A stretch of 64,000 nt of DNA from Bathynomus jamesi (lineage: Eukaryota; Arthropoda; Malacostraca; Isopoda; Cirolanidae). The stretch spans positions 127,001 through 191,000 of the forward strand of contig JAJOZX010000997.1 of assembly GCA_023014485.1 (NCBI GenBank). Reading direction: 5' to 3'. Made by a program: the position numbers and the translations under genes. The notes below the pieces were generated by a model. The model was not told where the DNA came from, made no database searches, and saw nothing but the letters and a program-made list of their open reading frames with translations. Shown here in pieces: positions 11,033-23,044 of this stretch (position 1 is its first letter; every line of letters starts with the position of its first letter).

Positions 11033-11938
11033 TTATAAACAAAGGTGATAGGCCTACTGTTCACCATTGCTTCTACTTCACACAAAACAGTGCAGAATTC
11101 TTCTTTGCTCAAATGAGCATTAGCTAAAAGTTTCTTTAATGGACACTTTACACTTCTCACTAGCCTTTTCCAAAATCCTCCCCACCATGGTGCTCTCTCA
11201 ACAATAAACTCCCACTGTACCTCATAGTGTGAAAAGTAGGATTGGAATCCCTCCTCTTTTAGCAAGGACCAAACTTCTTGGAGTTCCTTTGCAGCCCTTT
11301 TGAAGGTTTTTGCATTATCCGATATGATTTTATTTGGGAAACCGCTTCTGTTCACAAACCTTTTAAAGGCCAAAAGAAATACATCACTACTTAAGTTGCT
11401 TACCAACTCCAAATGAATTGCTCTGGTAGTAGCACATGTGGAGAAACCTTTGTTCGACTCCCCTTGCTCATACACATAGACTGGACCTGCGAAGTCTACT
11501 CCCACTACATCAAATGGGGCAGTATAGACACACCGTTCTCTTGGAAGTGGAGCCACCTTTTCATAATAAGGCTTTGCACTCCAGCGCTTGCAAACCACAC
11601 ATTTATGCAAGACCTTTTTTACTACTTGTCTAATTTTGGGAATCCAAAACTGTTGTCTGATCTCTATTATCACTTCTTTAACTCCAGCATGTAACAACTT
11701 ATGATGAGTATCCAGGATCAAAAGTTCCACAAAGTGCCCCCCCAGAAGGTAGCAAAATTGGATGTCTTTTCTCCTCTGGAAGCCCAGAAAACTGTAGTCT
11801 ACCTCCTACTCTCAATAAATCCTGATCCAAAAACACATCCAAACCCTTGAGAGCAGAATGTGTTGGTAGAACCTGTAATGGACGGCTGGTGAGCAATTCT
11901 CTCTCTTCACCAAATTTTTCCTTCTGCACATTTACCAC
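11033..11938 (-). pseudogene. BEL-2 integrase (cut by Gypsy-1)
   Basis: The N-terminal linker (VGGRLQFSGLPEEKRHPILLP) is at 11938-11750. A frameshift near 11700-11730 is followed by a long frame with zinc-binding HHKLLHAGV and KCVVCKRW. The DDE core then shows VGVDFAGPVYV (first Asp) and ISDNAKTFK (second Asp). The third catalytic block, normally GGFWERLV in BEL elements, reads GGFWKRLV, so Lys replaces the catalytic Glu. The frame ends NSRPITFVYNN at the junction with Gypsy-1, and the last residues before the stop are encoded by Gypsy sequence. The enzyme is therefore predicted to be inactive. Confidence 0.92.
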
Positions 11939-12062
11939 CTAGTATTGCCTGGCTTGCTGAATCTCCTTACTGTTCAGAATTCCTTCCCTTCTTGTTTCTC
12001 CCTTAATGTTGTTTGTAAATCTATATACCCATGCTGTCACTCTTAACAACCTTTTCAGACTG

Positions 12063-12800
12063 CTAATGTTCCTCAAGCCTCAATATGGGGTCTTGCTGCA
12101 TAACTTGACAACTGTTCACAGTGCATTTTCTCACTTCACTCACCCATTCTTCTTGAGCCTGGCATTTTCCTACAATAGGCTGATTAGAAGGCCAGTTTTC
12201 ACTTCCAAGTTTTAGCCACTCTGGCCCATTCCACCACAAACTTGACTGTGCAAGATCTTTCACTGAAATTCCTCGTGTTGGTAAATCAGCTGGGTTTTGG
12301 GTATCTGGACAATGCTTCCATTGTTTAGGATCTGTTTGTGCTTGAATTTCCTCCACCCTATTGGCAACAAATGGTTTCCATTTCCTTGCCTGGCTTCTTA
12401 ACCAGTGCCAAACTATAATGGAGTCTGTCCAATAATAGCTTGGAATTTCATAGAGGGCCAAAGACTTTTGCACTGTAACTGCAAGCCGACTAGCAATAAC
12501 TACGCCCATCAATTCCAACCTTGGAATAGAAAGCCTTTTCAAAGTGTTACTCTGCTCTTTGCAGCAACCAACCTGCAACTTACTTCCGCTTTGAATGTAC
12601 CTCTTATATAAATTCAAGTTGCATCGGCTTCCTCACTTGCATCACAAAAGATGTGCAGCTCCAAATTGTCTGGACTATTGTTCAACTCTCCAAAGTACCA
12701 TCTTGGGATTTCAATGTCTCCAAGATGTGCCAATTCTTTGAACCAATATTTCCACCTTACCACCATATGATCAAGTAACTCTTGGTCCCAACCAAGTCCA
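12063..12800 (-). pseudogene. BEL-2 RNase H and connection to RT
   Basis: The open stretch 12063-12617 carries SIPRLELMGVVIASRLA (RNase H Glu), YYWTDSIIVWHWL (Asp) and NPADLPTRGIS (Asp). The first RNase H Asp block (CDASEEA-like) lies upstream around 12630-12660 in another frame. It links to RT through a frameshifted stretch. BEL-3 at 23045-23608 is the equivalent region and keeps the CDAS block in frame, which supports the reading. Confidence 0.88.
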
Positions 12801-12805
12801 ATTTC

Positions 12806-13836
12806 CTAGAGGCTCTGAAACCAAATTTTTGACTTTATCACAAATGGAGCCAGGAATCCAAGAGGATCAAAGACTTTTGAAGCCAAACTAAGAGCTGTAC
12901 GTTTTGTCCACCTTGTCTCATTCTCAGCCAGCTCTACTAAAGATTTCCCATTGAAGGTAAACAAATTCTCTCCTTGCTGCCAAACAATGCCTAGCACCTT
13001 TGTGTCTATTGCCCACAACTCCTTAATACCAGCATCCTCAATACTTTCTGCTGCATCAGGTACTACGCAGGACTGACTCATAAATTGTTGTAACTGAGAA
13101 TGATTGGTCTGCCATTTTCTAAGCTCCATGCCAGCCTCCCTCATTATAGCTCTAGCCTCCATGAATATCTGTTTAGCCATTTCTGTATTATCCACGGAAC
13201 ACAGCAAATCATCAACATAAAAATTTTTCCTTATGTGTTCAATAGTGTTAGGATGGATTTCAGAATATTTCTTAAAATGGTACTGCATAATAGTTGCCAA
13301 CAGAAATGGACTAGAGCTGAGGCCAAACAACACTGACTTCATTCTATATGTTTGAACCTTAGGTTCATTTTCCAACAAGTCTTTCGGATTCACCCACATA
13401 TACCTTACTGCATCTCTGTCCTCTGGTTTTAACTTTATCTGCATAAAGGCTTGCTTCACATCTGCAGTCAATGCTACTCTACCAAACATGAATCTCAGTA
13501 ACAAGGAAAATAAATCTGCATTTAAATTTGGCCCAGCATCCAAACAGTCATTCAAGGACACACCACCTCTGTCCTTGGCTGAGCCATCAAAAACTACCCT
13601 CAGTTTGGTGGTAGTTTTGTCTCGCCGTACCACTGCATAGTGTGGCAGATAATGTGCCTCCTGGCTCACCAGCTCATCTTGTACCCTTTCAGCATAGCCC
13701 TCCTTTACATCGCTTAGGATGGCCTCATTGTATTCAATTAACAACTCCTCATTTTTTCTTAGCCTGTGCAATGAAGTCTCCAACCTCCTATTAGCTAGCT
13801 GAAGGTTTGAACTGGGTTTGCAAGAATCCTTCCAAG
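12806..13836 (-). CDS. BEL-2 reverse transcriptase
   Basis: The minus-strand frame contains the full BEL RT core: LPHYAVVRRDK, TTKLRVVFDGSAK, LTADVKQAFMQIKL (first catalytic Asp), FGLSSSPFLL, and the active site FYVDDLL with both Asp residues. It ends with the BEL-typical FDPLGFLAPFV. The open frame continues upstream to an ATG at 13882, but the bases above 13836 belong to an inserted hAT-like element. The first dozen or so residues of that longer frame are therefore not BEL sequence. In the intact element the frame joins the region above 14612. Confidence 0.92.
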
Positions 13837-14604
13837 CAGGGTCGGCTCGTCGGTAGGCACTGCGGAACTGCAGCACCCCCATGATCTTATGATCTTTATA
13901 TTTAAATATTTAAAATAGCCTCTCTGATTGTTTTTTTTCAATGAACTTTGAGTTTTTAAATCAGATTATATCCTTTTTTCCTTAAACTATTTCAACGCCG
14001 AACGAATGAATCACGAAAGTAGCTTCAGCCTTCCCGTGGAACTGCGTACTTAACAGTTCCAGATTTTGTTCGAAACGCTTGAAACCTCGGTGGCGGACGT
14101 AAGAAGAGCGAGTCAGAATCGCGGGTTTAAGAGGATCCAAAGCACTGTGGACAGAGCAGTGCCGATTTGTTTGTTTGACGTGGTAGTTGTGTTGCTGTAT
14201 CGTTTGCTAATTCGAAATTTAATTTCCGAATTGCATTTATCAATGATTCGTTATCATTTATTTTTTGTCGTGAGATTGAAGTTAATTATATAATAATTGG
14301 ATTATTTACAATATATAGCTTTCATTTCTTAGAATATTTTTTCGCTCAGCATAAAAACAGAAGAATGGAATTTGTTTATAAATAAAATTTTTGGCAAATT
14401 CGAAATTACCCGTTAAGCGTAAGTACCCTATAATTGATTTTATGATACTATTTTACTTATTTTTATGACTGAGTAGTAAGTAGTTATCTATTTATCTATT
14501 CGACTTTCTCTCTCTCTCATATATATATATATATAATCGACACAATTGTTCGCAATTTCTGAGGCAGCACCCCCATAACTGAAAGTCACGAGCCGCCACT
14601 GCAA
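13837..14604. mobile_element. hAT-like non-autonomous element in BEL-2
   Basis: The BEL-3 sequence continues without interruption at the equivalent point (around 24698), so 13837-14604 is extra DNA. The left end starts CAGGGTCGGCTCG. The right end read inverted has CAGTGGCGGCTCG, three bases in from the junction. Flanks CTTCCAAG (13829-13836) and GTTCCAAG (14605-14612) are an 8-bp duplication with one mismatch. It includes a short CT/TA microsatellite at about 14503-14535 and no credible gene. Confidence 0.82.
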
Positions 14605-14612
14605 GTTCCAAG

Positions 14613-16666
14613 GGAGGCCAACTTCATAGCAACCATCTCTAAACCCAATCCCTTTTTCAAATTGCTCTAAAACATCTCTGTTCACTGTACTTGCCTGTTT
14701 CTCCTGTTTGTCCTTTATGCCAATGGATTCAAGTTCCCAAAACGCTTTCAAATGCCTTTCCAAACCATGGCTGTTCTCCTCAATCTTAACAAAAAGAGCT
14801 TTAACCTCCATTTCATTGCAATAGCTACCATATAGCATCCAGCCTAGCTTACTTTCAATAGCTACCGGACCTCGAGATGTGCGGACAATATTACCAGTGA
14901 GGAAGTCCCAGTAATAGTCAGCTCCAATCAAAAGACTAATATCTTCTGTTCCTTCAAACTTATTATTGCCCAAATTAATTCCTTTAACTTGCAATTCTTG
15001 GACACATGCCATATCTAAACAAGTAGTAACTGGAGCACAAAGTTCCTCAATCTCTACGGCTTGAACCTTAATAGTGGGACCTTGTGGTAATAACCCCTCA
15101 ACCAGAACTTCTACCTTCTTAACTTTGGTTCAGTTTTGAACGGAACCCCCAAACCCAGAAATTCTTAAATTTTCCCTCTTAAGTTCTTTAAACTTCAATT
15201 TTCTGGAAATTCTGGTCTTAATAAAGCTACATTGGCTACCACTATCAAACAACACTCTTACAGTAGCTTCTCCATCATTCCCAATTAATAATGCTGCAGC
15301 TGTTTGCAATAATCTCCCTTTACTTTTACTCCCTTTCAAAGCAGTGGCATGTGCCACTGATGTCTCTATTTCTGGGGTAGGCCTACTAGGAGTGTTTTCA
15401 CACAATAATGGCTGATGCCGGCCATGGCATTTTTTGCACAAAATTTTAAACTTACAAAACTTTGCTCTGTGACCTTTCAAAAAACATTTAAAACATGCTT
15501 TGGACTTAGTTACCCTGTCCTTTCTCTCCTCAACAGGTAAAGCTTCAGCCACCTCAAATTTATTTGACTTGCGGTTGCCTTCGCAAAATATGCATTCCTT
15601 GATTTCCTTTAATTTATTCTCAGAGGATGCATGTAGAGCTGACACTGTACCTGGGCTATTACTTTTTGTAGAAACTTTGGTGCTGTGCCTGCCTTTGTCC
15701 CCTTGTTTAACATCTCACTGTGCAAACTCAATTCCCTCTCGTCTTGCTAATTCTGTGCTTAAAAGACTTAACATCTGCTGAAGGGGGATGTACACATGTT
15801 CTGTAGAGTGTCCCCTACTTAATTCAAGCAAAATTGAGCTGGGCACTTTAGACTCCAGTATAGTAACCAACATTATACCATTACCTTTCCATTCCTACAC
15901 CCAAGTTGTCCAGGGATCTAGTTCTAACTTCAAATTCATCATATAATTGCCGTAACTCCTTGACACTATTGGGATTATTAACAGGAGGTATAGCTAAAAG
16001 TTCGCGGAGGTGGCTTTTAATTAAGATCTCTGGCTGACCAAACCGTTTCTTTAATATATCCCAAGCCACATTATAATTAGCTTCTGTTAATGCTAATCCT
16101 GCTATTGTCTTTGCTGCCTCCCCTTCCAAGAGGGACCGCAAATAATTAAATTTCTCCACCGCGCTTAACACTTGACTAGAATGAACTGCTGATTGAAAAC
16201 TGTCTGCCCATCCTTGCCATTCCTGAATACTCCCAGAAAATGTTTTGAGTACAAGCTTCGGTAATTGAACTGCAGATCTGTTAACCTTAACTTCACAAAC
16301 ACCATTTGTTGAGGGTTGTGTTTTATTATTAGACCTGGTCTCTAACTGTACTGAGCTCTGAGCTGCTAAACTCTTTTGCTCTGTGGCATACTTTAATTAT
16401 ATCATCAATAAATAATCTCTTCAAAGTAAATTGTTATTTTCTATTTTATCCTCTTCTATAAGAGCCTCAATTTTAACATTTACTTCGCTTAGAGCAACCT
16501 TTTTAGTTTCTAATATGGAAAGTTGTGCAGTCACTAAGCTTAAGTCCTCTTGCTCTATGGCAGAATCTATAGTGGCAATGACCTTTGTAATTAGACCTCT
16601 GTAGGTGCTTCTCCTTTTTATAAACTTGTTCAATTCAGCTGCACTCATCTTCAATGCAAACAACAA
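14613..16666 (-). pseudogene. BEL-2 gag and protease
   Basis: Read from 16666 downward. ATG near 16666 (LKMSAAELNKFIKRRS), then a coiled, charged N-terminus. The Gag core is at 16171-15881 (FNYLRSLLEGEAAKTIAGL, then KRFGQPEILIKSHL). Zinc knuckles CIFCEGN, CFKCFLKGHRAKFCKF and CKKCHGRH follow. The protease block is RVLFDSGSQCSFIKTRIS with an intact DSG. The linker LLIGADYYWDFLTGNIV, typical of BEL polyproteins, follows at about 14960-14900. Frames are broken between these blocks. BEL-3 carries the same region as one 594-codon frame, which guides the order. Confidence 0.9.
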
Positions 16667-17057
16667 TTGGGCTCAATGCAAAATAAGCTGAATTGGCAAA
16701 AATTCTTAACCAAACTGATCAAACTCAAATTTTGCTTTTTTTCAAATAAACTGAATTACTTGGTTGGGGTACTGACCAACCACTAGTATGGAATACCAAA
16801 TTTTCCACCCAAGTAACTGGCGCACTGAAGTCTGCAACCTTCGCCTACGAATAATAAGCCAAAATTAACCAAACCGGTAAAAATGTAGGCCCAAAACAAC
16901 GACAGACGAGCAGCCAGGTTTCGCAATTGGGCGACCAAACTTTCTACCCTGGGACCTTAACTCAATTATGCTCAACCCGTCCAGGCCCAACTTGGGCTAC
17001 AATTTTCACAATCAGAACTTTGCCGGAAAATAGTCACTGACTCAGTCTTGGGCTAGA

Positions 17058-17075
17058 ATCCGGTTCGAAGGACCA
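17058..17075 (-). promoter_or_regulatory. BEL-2 primer-binding site
   Basis: On the minus strand, TGGTCCTTCGAACCGGAT follows the 5' LTR directly. The same site with one extra base is in BEL-3 (27440-27458). Confidence 0.78.
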
Positions 17076-17585
17076 CGTTATTTTTTTATTTTATTGGATT
17101 CAGAATCCCAGCTGAGCCGTGAACGACCAAGCTCTGAAGGGCCAGTTTAACCTACAGCCCAAGTTAAGCTAGACTAAAAACTTACGGACTTGGTCCTATT
17201 AGGTCCTACCTCAGGGTTGCTGACTCGATGTAGGCCTACCTTAGGCCTCAGTTGCATAAAATTAAGATAAAAAACAAAAGGGGCACTATTTATGGTCTTC
17301 TTTCTAAACCTTGCAACAACAACACAACCTGCACCATTGCACGATACAACAATCTTGTATCTAAACAACCAAACTGAATTGCAAGAGAGCTCTCTATAAG
17401 ACCACGCCCTGTAAGTGCCGCATTCAACAAACGAGTAGGAAGGACGCGCAGTGCCCCAATAAATGATGCCACAAGAGTGCCCAAACAATGATGCCACAAG
17501 AGTGCCCAAACAATGATGCCACAAGAGCCCAAAAATGCTAGCTCTAAATTAAGTGAATTTTTCACTAACCTTACAATTATGAGAT

Positions 17586-17649
<64 letters not shown>

Positions 17650-17746
17650 CTTAACTTAATATATACAAGCAATGCTGCATCAATCAGCTTAGTCATCATA
17701 TCGCCTTGGGACAACAATCGCTCTTCCTCTTCTAGATTTTCTAACA
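17076..17746 (-). repeat. BEL-2 5' LTR
   Basis: Homologous to both BEL-3 LTRs. On the minus strand it starts TGTTAGAAAATC. It is longer than the BEL-3 LTRs, mainly because of a TA microsatellite expansion at 17588-17641 (a short TATATATA in BEL-3) and a duplicated AATGATGCCACAAGAG-type unit around 17463-17525. Confidence 0.9.
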
Positions 17747-18990
17747 CCTACAGTCTTAGCAAGTATTTTCCAGTAATATATTTTTTCATGTTATTATGTA
17801 ATAATTTTCAATCATAAAAAGCTAAACTACAATAATTTAAACTATGGAAAACTGATACGTGTGGGTAGTCGGGAGGTAACGAAAATGATCATCTGAGTAG
17901 GTAGGTAGTTAATCTAACAATTATTAAACTCCTTTTACGTCAATGACTGGGTGGATGAAACCAATCGGTTGCTGACCAGAGTTAATCTTCACACTAGTAT
18001 TTATATACTGTGTGATAAAGCGTACTTGGTAGTATTGAAAAATGACACGCCCAATTAACCAACCAACACAAAAAAGGCTTGGGGAAAAAGCCACAACAAA
18101 GAACATGCGGGAACAGCGGCATGGCGAGCGAGGGACTTGAAACGGAAAAAACACACACCAGCTAGAAGTGCACTCACCTAAATTAAGCAAATGGAAGGAC
18201 TCTGTTATAAAGATCAGGCCTGGCTAAGGAAAACTTATCTAATAACACTCGGTAAGTGAACCGTTGTATTTCTAAACCCCAGTTTAGTGATAACAGCTTA
18301 AACTAGGTCCAGTTAGATTAGGCCGACATTGTGGTCTAAGACCTAGCATCAACTCATAGTTTAACAAAGGCTCCGGTAAATTATCCTTACCTAATTTGGT
18401 GAGGAATCCTACTGTGGACCTCGGTTTACTCTACCCGCTCTGGACTGTTTCCGGAATCTCTAGGCTGACCCTACAAGGCTAGGCTTAACCTACTCTACAG
18501 TTAGACTGGAGATGTTAGAGGTGGGTTAATTGGAGACCAATTCATACAGACCATTTTTCACAAACTTTCGATATTGTTAAATGTACATTTATATGGCAGC
18601 CCTTGAGAATTAGCCAATCAAAGCGACTGGGGGTTTCTTTACAAGCCACTGAAGCCAGTTGTCACGTCTTGATATTTGTTGAATTGAAAGTCCTGATTGC
18701 TTAATTATTAGTTATATATTGTTAAAACATGATAAATATTGATTTTTTTTTGTACTGTGAAACATTTTAATAATGGGTCTATAAGACGTAAAAAAAGTTT
18801 GCAACTGGCATCTCAGCTGTGACGTCGACTTGGAGATTGCAAAAAGTGGGGGATGAACGGAGTATAACTTGACGTTGATTTTTTTTTCTTGTAGAGAGAA
18901 TCGGCCAAATTGGCTGGGCGTAAGCAAAATATACATGATCTGTATGACTATATTATTTTGACTATGGTTACAACATTCCCCACAGGTGAT
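17747..18990. other. Unassigned stretch between BEL-2 and the LINE 3' end
   Basis: No recognisable domain, RNA gene or terminal repeat. The longest open stretches (for example minus 17924-18190) have no familiar motif and a composition like noncoding DNA. A possible minus-strand splice donor context (TTTAGGTGAGTG near 18172-18183) is too little to call an exon. This may be the older host sequence into which BEL-2 inserted. Confidence 0.4.
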
Positions 18991-20777
18991 GTTGCAACAA
19001 CAACAACCACTTTATTTCAGACTCAACATGTACAAACATTATACAAGTGGTCCATAGAAGGTTAAGAAAGAGTTGTTGTTGTTGTTGGTTAGCCGATCAG
19101 CCCACCCTGATCGAGCAAGCCGGCGGCACGCAGGTAACCGACCGCCCTCTCCGGAGTGGACCAGAGGTTCAGCGCACTAGTGATGTTGTGTTGTGTTCTA
19201 TGTTGTGCTAGAGCGGTACAGTCTGTCATAATGTGTTCAATTGTTTGTGTTGTGTCCTGGCACAGGTGGCAGGTGTCGTCTGTGGAGTTGTCTAGTCTGT
19301 GTTTATATGTCTGTAAGTTGGGGTGATGTCCACATCGGAATCGTGGTAAGTTAACTCGATCCGATCTCTCAGGCTGATCTCTGACCTGTTAATGGGTGGC
19401 GGCTCTGCACCTAGGACTGCATTCAGACCAAGTCGTGTCAGTGCTTTGTGGGTTAGGTGTGTGTGTGTGTGTGTTTTCTGTACTGTGTGATGTCTGTGGA
19501 GCGTGGTATGGAATGGAGTATTTGGTTATAATGTCTCTCTGGTATTACCTTTATGGTGCGAGGTGTCGGTGCATGATTGTACATGTAGTGGCAAGGGTGT
19601 TGTGGGTTAGTTGTCGCTGCTGCCATGAATTGTGTTCCCCTCATGTCTAAATGTTCCCTAACTTTCAGTATTTTTGTTTCTGTGTGCAGGTGTTCTATTG
19701 GTGTTGTTTGAGTACATCCTGTAGTGATACAAAGTGCGTTGTTTTGTATTGTCTGTAAGGTGTTTATGTGTGTGTTTGAGATAATGGGTGCCCAGCATGG
19801 GCTAGCATAGTCCATAACTGAGCACATATATTGTTTGTACATGAGTGATGTTGTTTCCTGCTGGTGTCCAAAGTTTGTGCCTGTTAGTACCCTAAGCGTG
19901 TTAAGTCTTGACGTAGTACATTTGTTTTTAATGCCCTGAATGTGGTTTGCAAAAGATAATGATGTGTTGTATGTGACCCCAAGTATTTTGGTCCTGTGAG
20001 TTTGTGGAATGTTGGTGTTGTTTAGTGTAATCTGTGGAGTTATCTGGTGTTATTTTGTGTTGCTTGTTAGCAAGGTGATGGTTGATTTTGTGGGAGCTTC
20101 TTTGAGTCTATTGTGTGTGAGCCAGTCTTGTATACTGTTTATGTATGTTTGTAGGTTATTTGTAGCGGTGTCGATGTTGTTGTGGGTGGATGTTAGAGTG
20201 ATGTCATCTGCATATGATGATAAGGTAAGCTTGTTATCTATGGGTGTTGGAATGTCATGCATGTATAAGTTGAACAGTGTTGGTGAGAGAACAGAGCCTT
20301 GAGGGATTCCGTTCGGAAAAAGCTTGTTTTTGGATGACTTGCCATTAAATGTGACATGTGAGTATCTTCCTGAAAGATAGTTGCTCAGCCATCTTTTAGT
20401 GTTATTGTGCATGTTTGTGTTGAGTATTTTGTTTATGAGAGGGAATCGTGGGATAGCATCAAATGCTTTACTGATGTCTATTGTTGCTAATAGTGTACGT
20501 TGAGCTGGTCGTCTGGAGTTGATGCCATCCATGATGTGCTGCGTGAGGTTAGTGAGTAATGTCGTGGTTGAGTGGTGAGGTCTGAATCCATGTTGAGTAG
20601 GTGATAGTGGTATGTGTGGGTTGGTGATTTGTAAGATTAGTTTTTCTGTTACTTTGGAAAGTGTGCATAGTAAAGTAATGGGTCTATAGGAAGCTGGTTC
20701 TGTTTGATTTTTGTTTGGTTTGAGTAGTATAATAATTTTACCTTGTTTCCATAATGTCAGGAATAATACAGTGTTGG
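18991..20777 (-). pseudogene. LINE (Jockey/I group), 3' part: reverse transcriptase and C-terminal domain
   Basis: This is the downstream part of a non-LTR retrotransposon on the minus strand. Near 20740-20450 the RT has SYRPITLL-type and ATIDISKAFDAIP blocks, then NGIPQGSVLSPTLFNLYMHD, and the active site SYADDITL near 20205-20235. The C-terminal part (minus 19842-19453) has DYASPCWAP and IQNNALCITTGC, typical of the LINE thumb region. The 3' end, around 18991-19012, has AATAAA followed by a (TTG)n tail, as in elements that end in short repeats rather than poly(A). The RT is split from its N-terminal part by BEL-3 at 20778. I assign only the broad group, not the clade. Confidence 0.88.
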
Positions 20778-21386
20778 TGTTATTTTATTTATTTGTTGGG
20801 TTCAAAATCCCAGCTGAGCCGTGAACGGCCAAATTCTAAAGGGCCAGTTCTATCTGAAGCCCAAGTTAAGCTAAATTAAAACTTACGGATTTGAGATCCT
20901 ATTAGGTCCTACCTCAGGGTAACCTCAGGGTTGCTGACTCGATGCGGGCCTACCTTAGACCTTTGTTACATGAATTTAATATAAACAAAAGGGGTACTAT
21001 TTATGGTCTTCTTTCTCAACCTTGCAACAACAACGCAACCTGGACTATTGCACGATGCAACAATCTTGTATCTACACAACCAAACTGAATTGCAAGAGAG
21101 CTCTCTAATCTCTATCAGACCACACCCTGTACCTACGACATCCCACAAACGAGTAGAAAGAACGCGCAGCGCCCCAAAATGATGCCAACAGTGTGACCAA
21201 ACAATGATGCCACAAGAGCTCAAAAATGCTAGCTCTAAATTAAGTTAATTTTTCACTAACCTTACAATTATGAGATGGATATATATACACCTTAACTTAA
21301 TATATACAAGCAATGCTGCATCAATCAGCTTAGTCATCATATCGCCTTGGGACAACAATGGTTCTTCCTCTTCTAGATTTTCTACA
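20778..21386 (-). repeat. BEL-3 3' LTR
   Basis: Direct repeat of 27459-28067. Differences I can see by eye are small indels: CCC/CC near 20808, AATCTC/AATAATCTC near 21108, AAAA/AAA near 21176, and TCTACA/TCTAACA at the end. Confidence 0.94.
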
Positions 21387-21785
21387 CTCCCCACCGAAGA
21401 GGCATTGGTGTCATTACTTCTGCAAGGTTAGCCAAGCCTTCTCCATGAGGTTGGAACTCAAATGTTTCATCTTGACTATCTGTGTTTTTGCTGATTTCTA
21501 AAGCATAGAGTTTTTGTATAGGTCTCTTTAACTTTCATCCTGAAGTCTTTACCAGTGCAGACCTAACTAAATTGTCTTTGCCAACAAAAACTCTTCAATT
21601 ATGCCAAGTCCAGCATTGCCTTGGTCTTTCATCCCCAATCATTACCACTTCTCCCACCTTGATACAATTTGCATTGGAGCCCTTTACCTTGCCTGATGGG
21701 TAATAATTGAGTTCTGGCAAGTATTCCATCTGCCACCTCTTCCATAACTGATCTTGTAGCTCTTCAAGGTACCTGAACCGTCTGG

Positions 21786-22812
21786 TTAACTTCCTTGAGT
21801 GCTCTGGATAGGCTGCAAGTCTTCTGGCACACTGGGGTTTGATGTTAATCGTTTACCACAAAGAAAATGATTTGGTGTCAATGGCTCTGCATCCTGCATA
21901 CTGTTGTAAACAAAAGTGATAGGCCTACTGTTCACCATTGCTTCTACTTCACATAAAACAGTAGAGAATTCTTCTTTGCTCAAATGAGCATTAGCTAAAA
22001 GTTTCTTTAATGGACACTTTACACTTCTCACTAGCCTTTCCAAAATCCACCCCACCATGGTGCTCTCTCAACAATAAACTCCCACTGTACCCCTTGGTGT
22101 GAAAAGTAGGATTGGAATCCTTCCTCTTTTAGCAAGGACCAAACTTCTTGGAGTTCCTTTGCAGCCTTTTTGAAGGTTTTTGCATTATCCGATATGATTT
22201 TATTTGGGAAACCCCTTCTGTTCACAAACCTTTTAAAGGCCAAAAGAAATACATCACTTATAATTGCTTACCAACTCCAAATGGATTGCTCTGGTGGTAG
22301 CACATGTGAAAAGACATATATAACCTTTGTTAGACTCCCCTTGCTCATACACATAGACTGGACCTGCAAAGTCTACTCCCACTACATCAAATGGGGCAGT
22401 ATAGACACACCGTTCTCTTGGAAGTGGAGCCACCTTTCATAATAAGGCTTTGCACTCCAACGCTTGCAAACCACACATTTATGCAAGACCTTTTTTACTA
22501 CTTGTCTAATTTTGGGAATCCAAAACTGTTGTCTGATCTCTATTATCACTTCTCTAACTCCAGCATGTAACAACTTATGATGAGTATCCAGGATCAAAAG
22601 GTCCACAAAGTGCCCCCAGAAGGTAGCAAGATTGGATGTCTTTTCTCCTCTGGAAGCCCAGAAAACTGTAGTCTACCTCCTACTCTCAATAAATCCTGAT
22701 CTAAAAACACATCCAAACCCTTGAGAGCAGAATGTGTTGGTAGAACCTGTAATGGATGGCTGGTGAGCAATTCCCTCTCTTCACCAAATTTTTCGTTCTG
22801 CACATATACCAC
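21786..22812 (-). pseudogene. BEL-3 integrase
   Basis: Equivalent to the BEL-2 integrase and includes the C-terminal stretch that BEL-2 lacks (DAEPLTPNHFL, then LTSNPSVPEDL). Linker VGGRLQFSGLPEEK is at 22812-22594. The zinc-binding and core regions follow in shifted frames: KCVVCKRW around 22450, ISDNAKTFKKAAKEL around 22190-22150. The third catalytic block is split by a one-base shift near 22042: the frame reads WWGGFWKG, while the next frame reads ILERLVRSVK, keeping the Glu. Several single-base shifts break the gene, although the DNA is otherwise close to BEL-2. Confidence 0.9.
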
Positions 22813-23044
22813 CCAGTATTTTCTGGCTTGCTGAACCTCCTTACTGCTCAGAATTCCTTCCCTTCTTGTTTCTCTCCCTTAATGTTGTTGGTAAATCTAT
22901 ATACCCATGCTGTCACTCTTAACAATCTTTTCAGACTGCTAATGTCCTCAAGCCTCAATATGGGGTCCTGCTGCATAACTTGACAACTGTTCACAGCGCA
23001 TTTTCTCACCTCACTCACCCATGCTTCTTCAGCCTGGCATTCTC

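Larger units (their letters stand above)
11030..17746 (-). mobile_element. BEL-2: BEL/Pao retrotransposon, truncated by the window and by Gypsy-1
   Basis: Read on the minus strand, the 5' LTR is at 17076-17746, then PBS, gag, protease, RT, RNase H and integrase, up to the junction with Gypsy-1 at 11029/11030. The rest of integrase, the 3' end and the second LTR should lie left of the window beyond Gypsy-1. It is the same family as BEL-3, to which it aligns throughout. The base after the 5' LTR begins CCTAC (17747-17751), the candidate target duplication; its partner is not visible. A hAT-like element splits it at 13837-14604. Confidence 0.93.

Noticed and set aside
13837..13882. Extending the BEL-2 RT frame to the ATG at 13882
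   Set aside because: Comparison with BEL-3 shows that bases above 13836 belong to an inserted hAT-like element, so the extra N-terminal residues are not part of RT.
17924..18190. Minus-strand open stretch of 88 codons as a possible host gene
   Set aside because: No recognisable domain, no start context, low-complexity hydrophobic composition and no supporting neighbours.
18991..19090. Separate SINE at the (CAA)n tracts
   Set aside because: AATAAA and the (TTG)n tail on the minus strand are better explained as the 3' end of the LINE; no tRNA-like promoter boxes seen.
20009..20302. Plus-strand 97-codon hydrophobic open stretch
   Set aside because: It lies antisense to the LINE reverse transcriptase, which has clear motifs on the minus strand.
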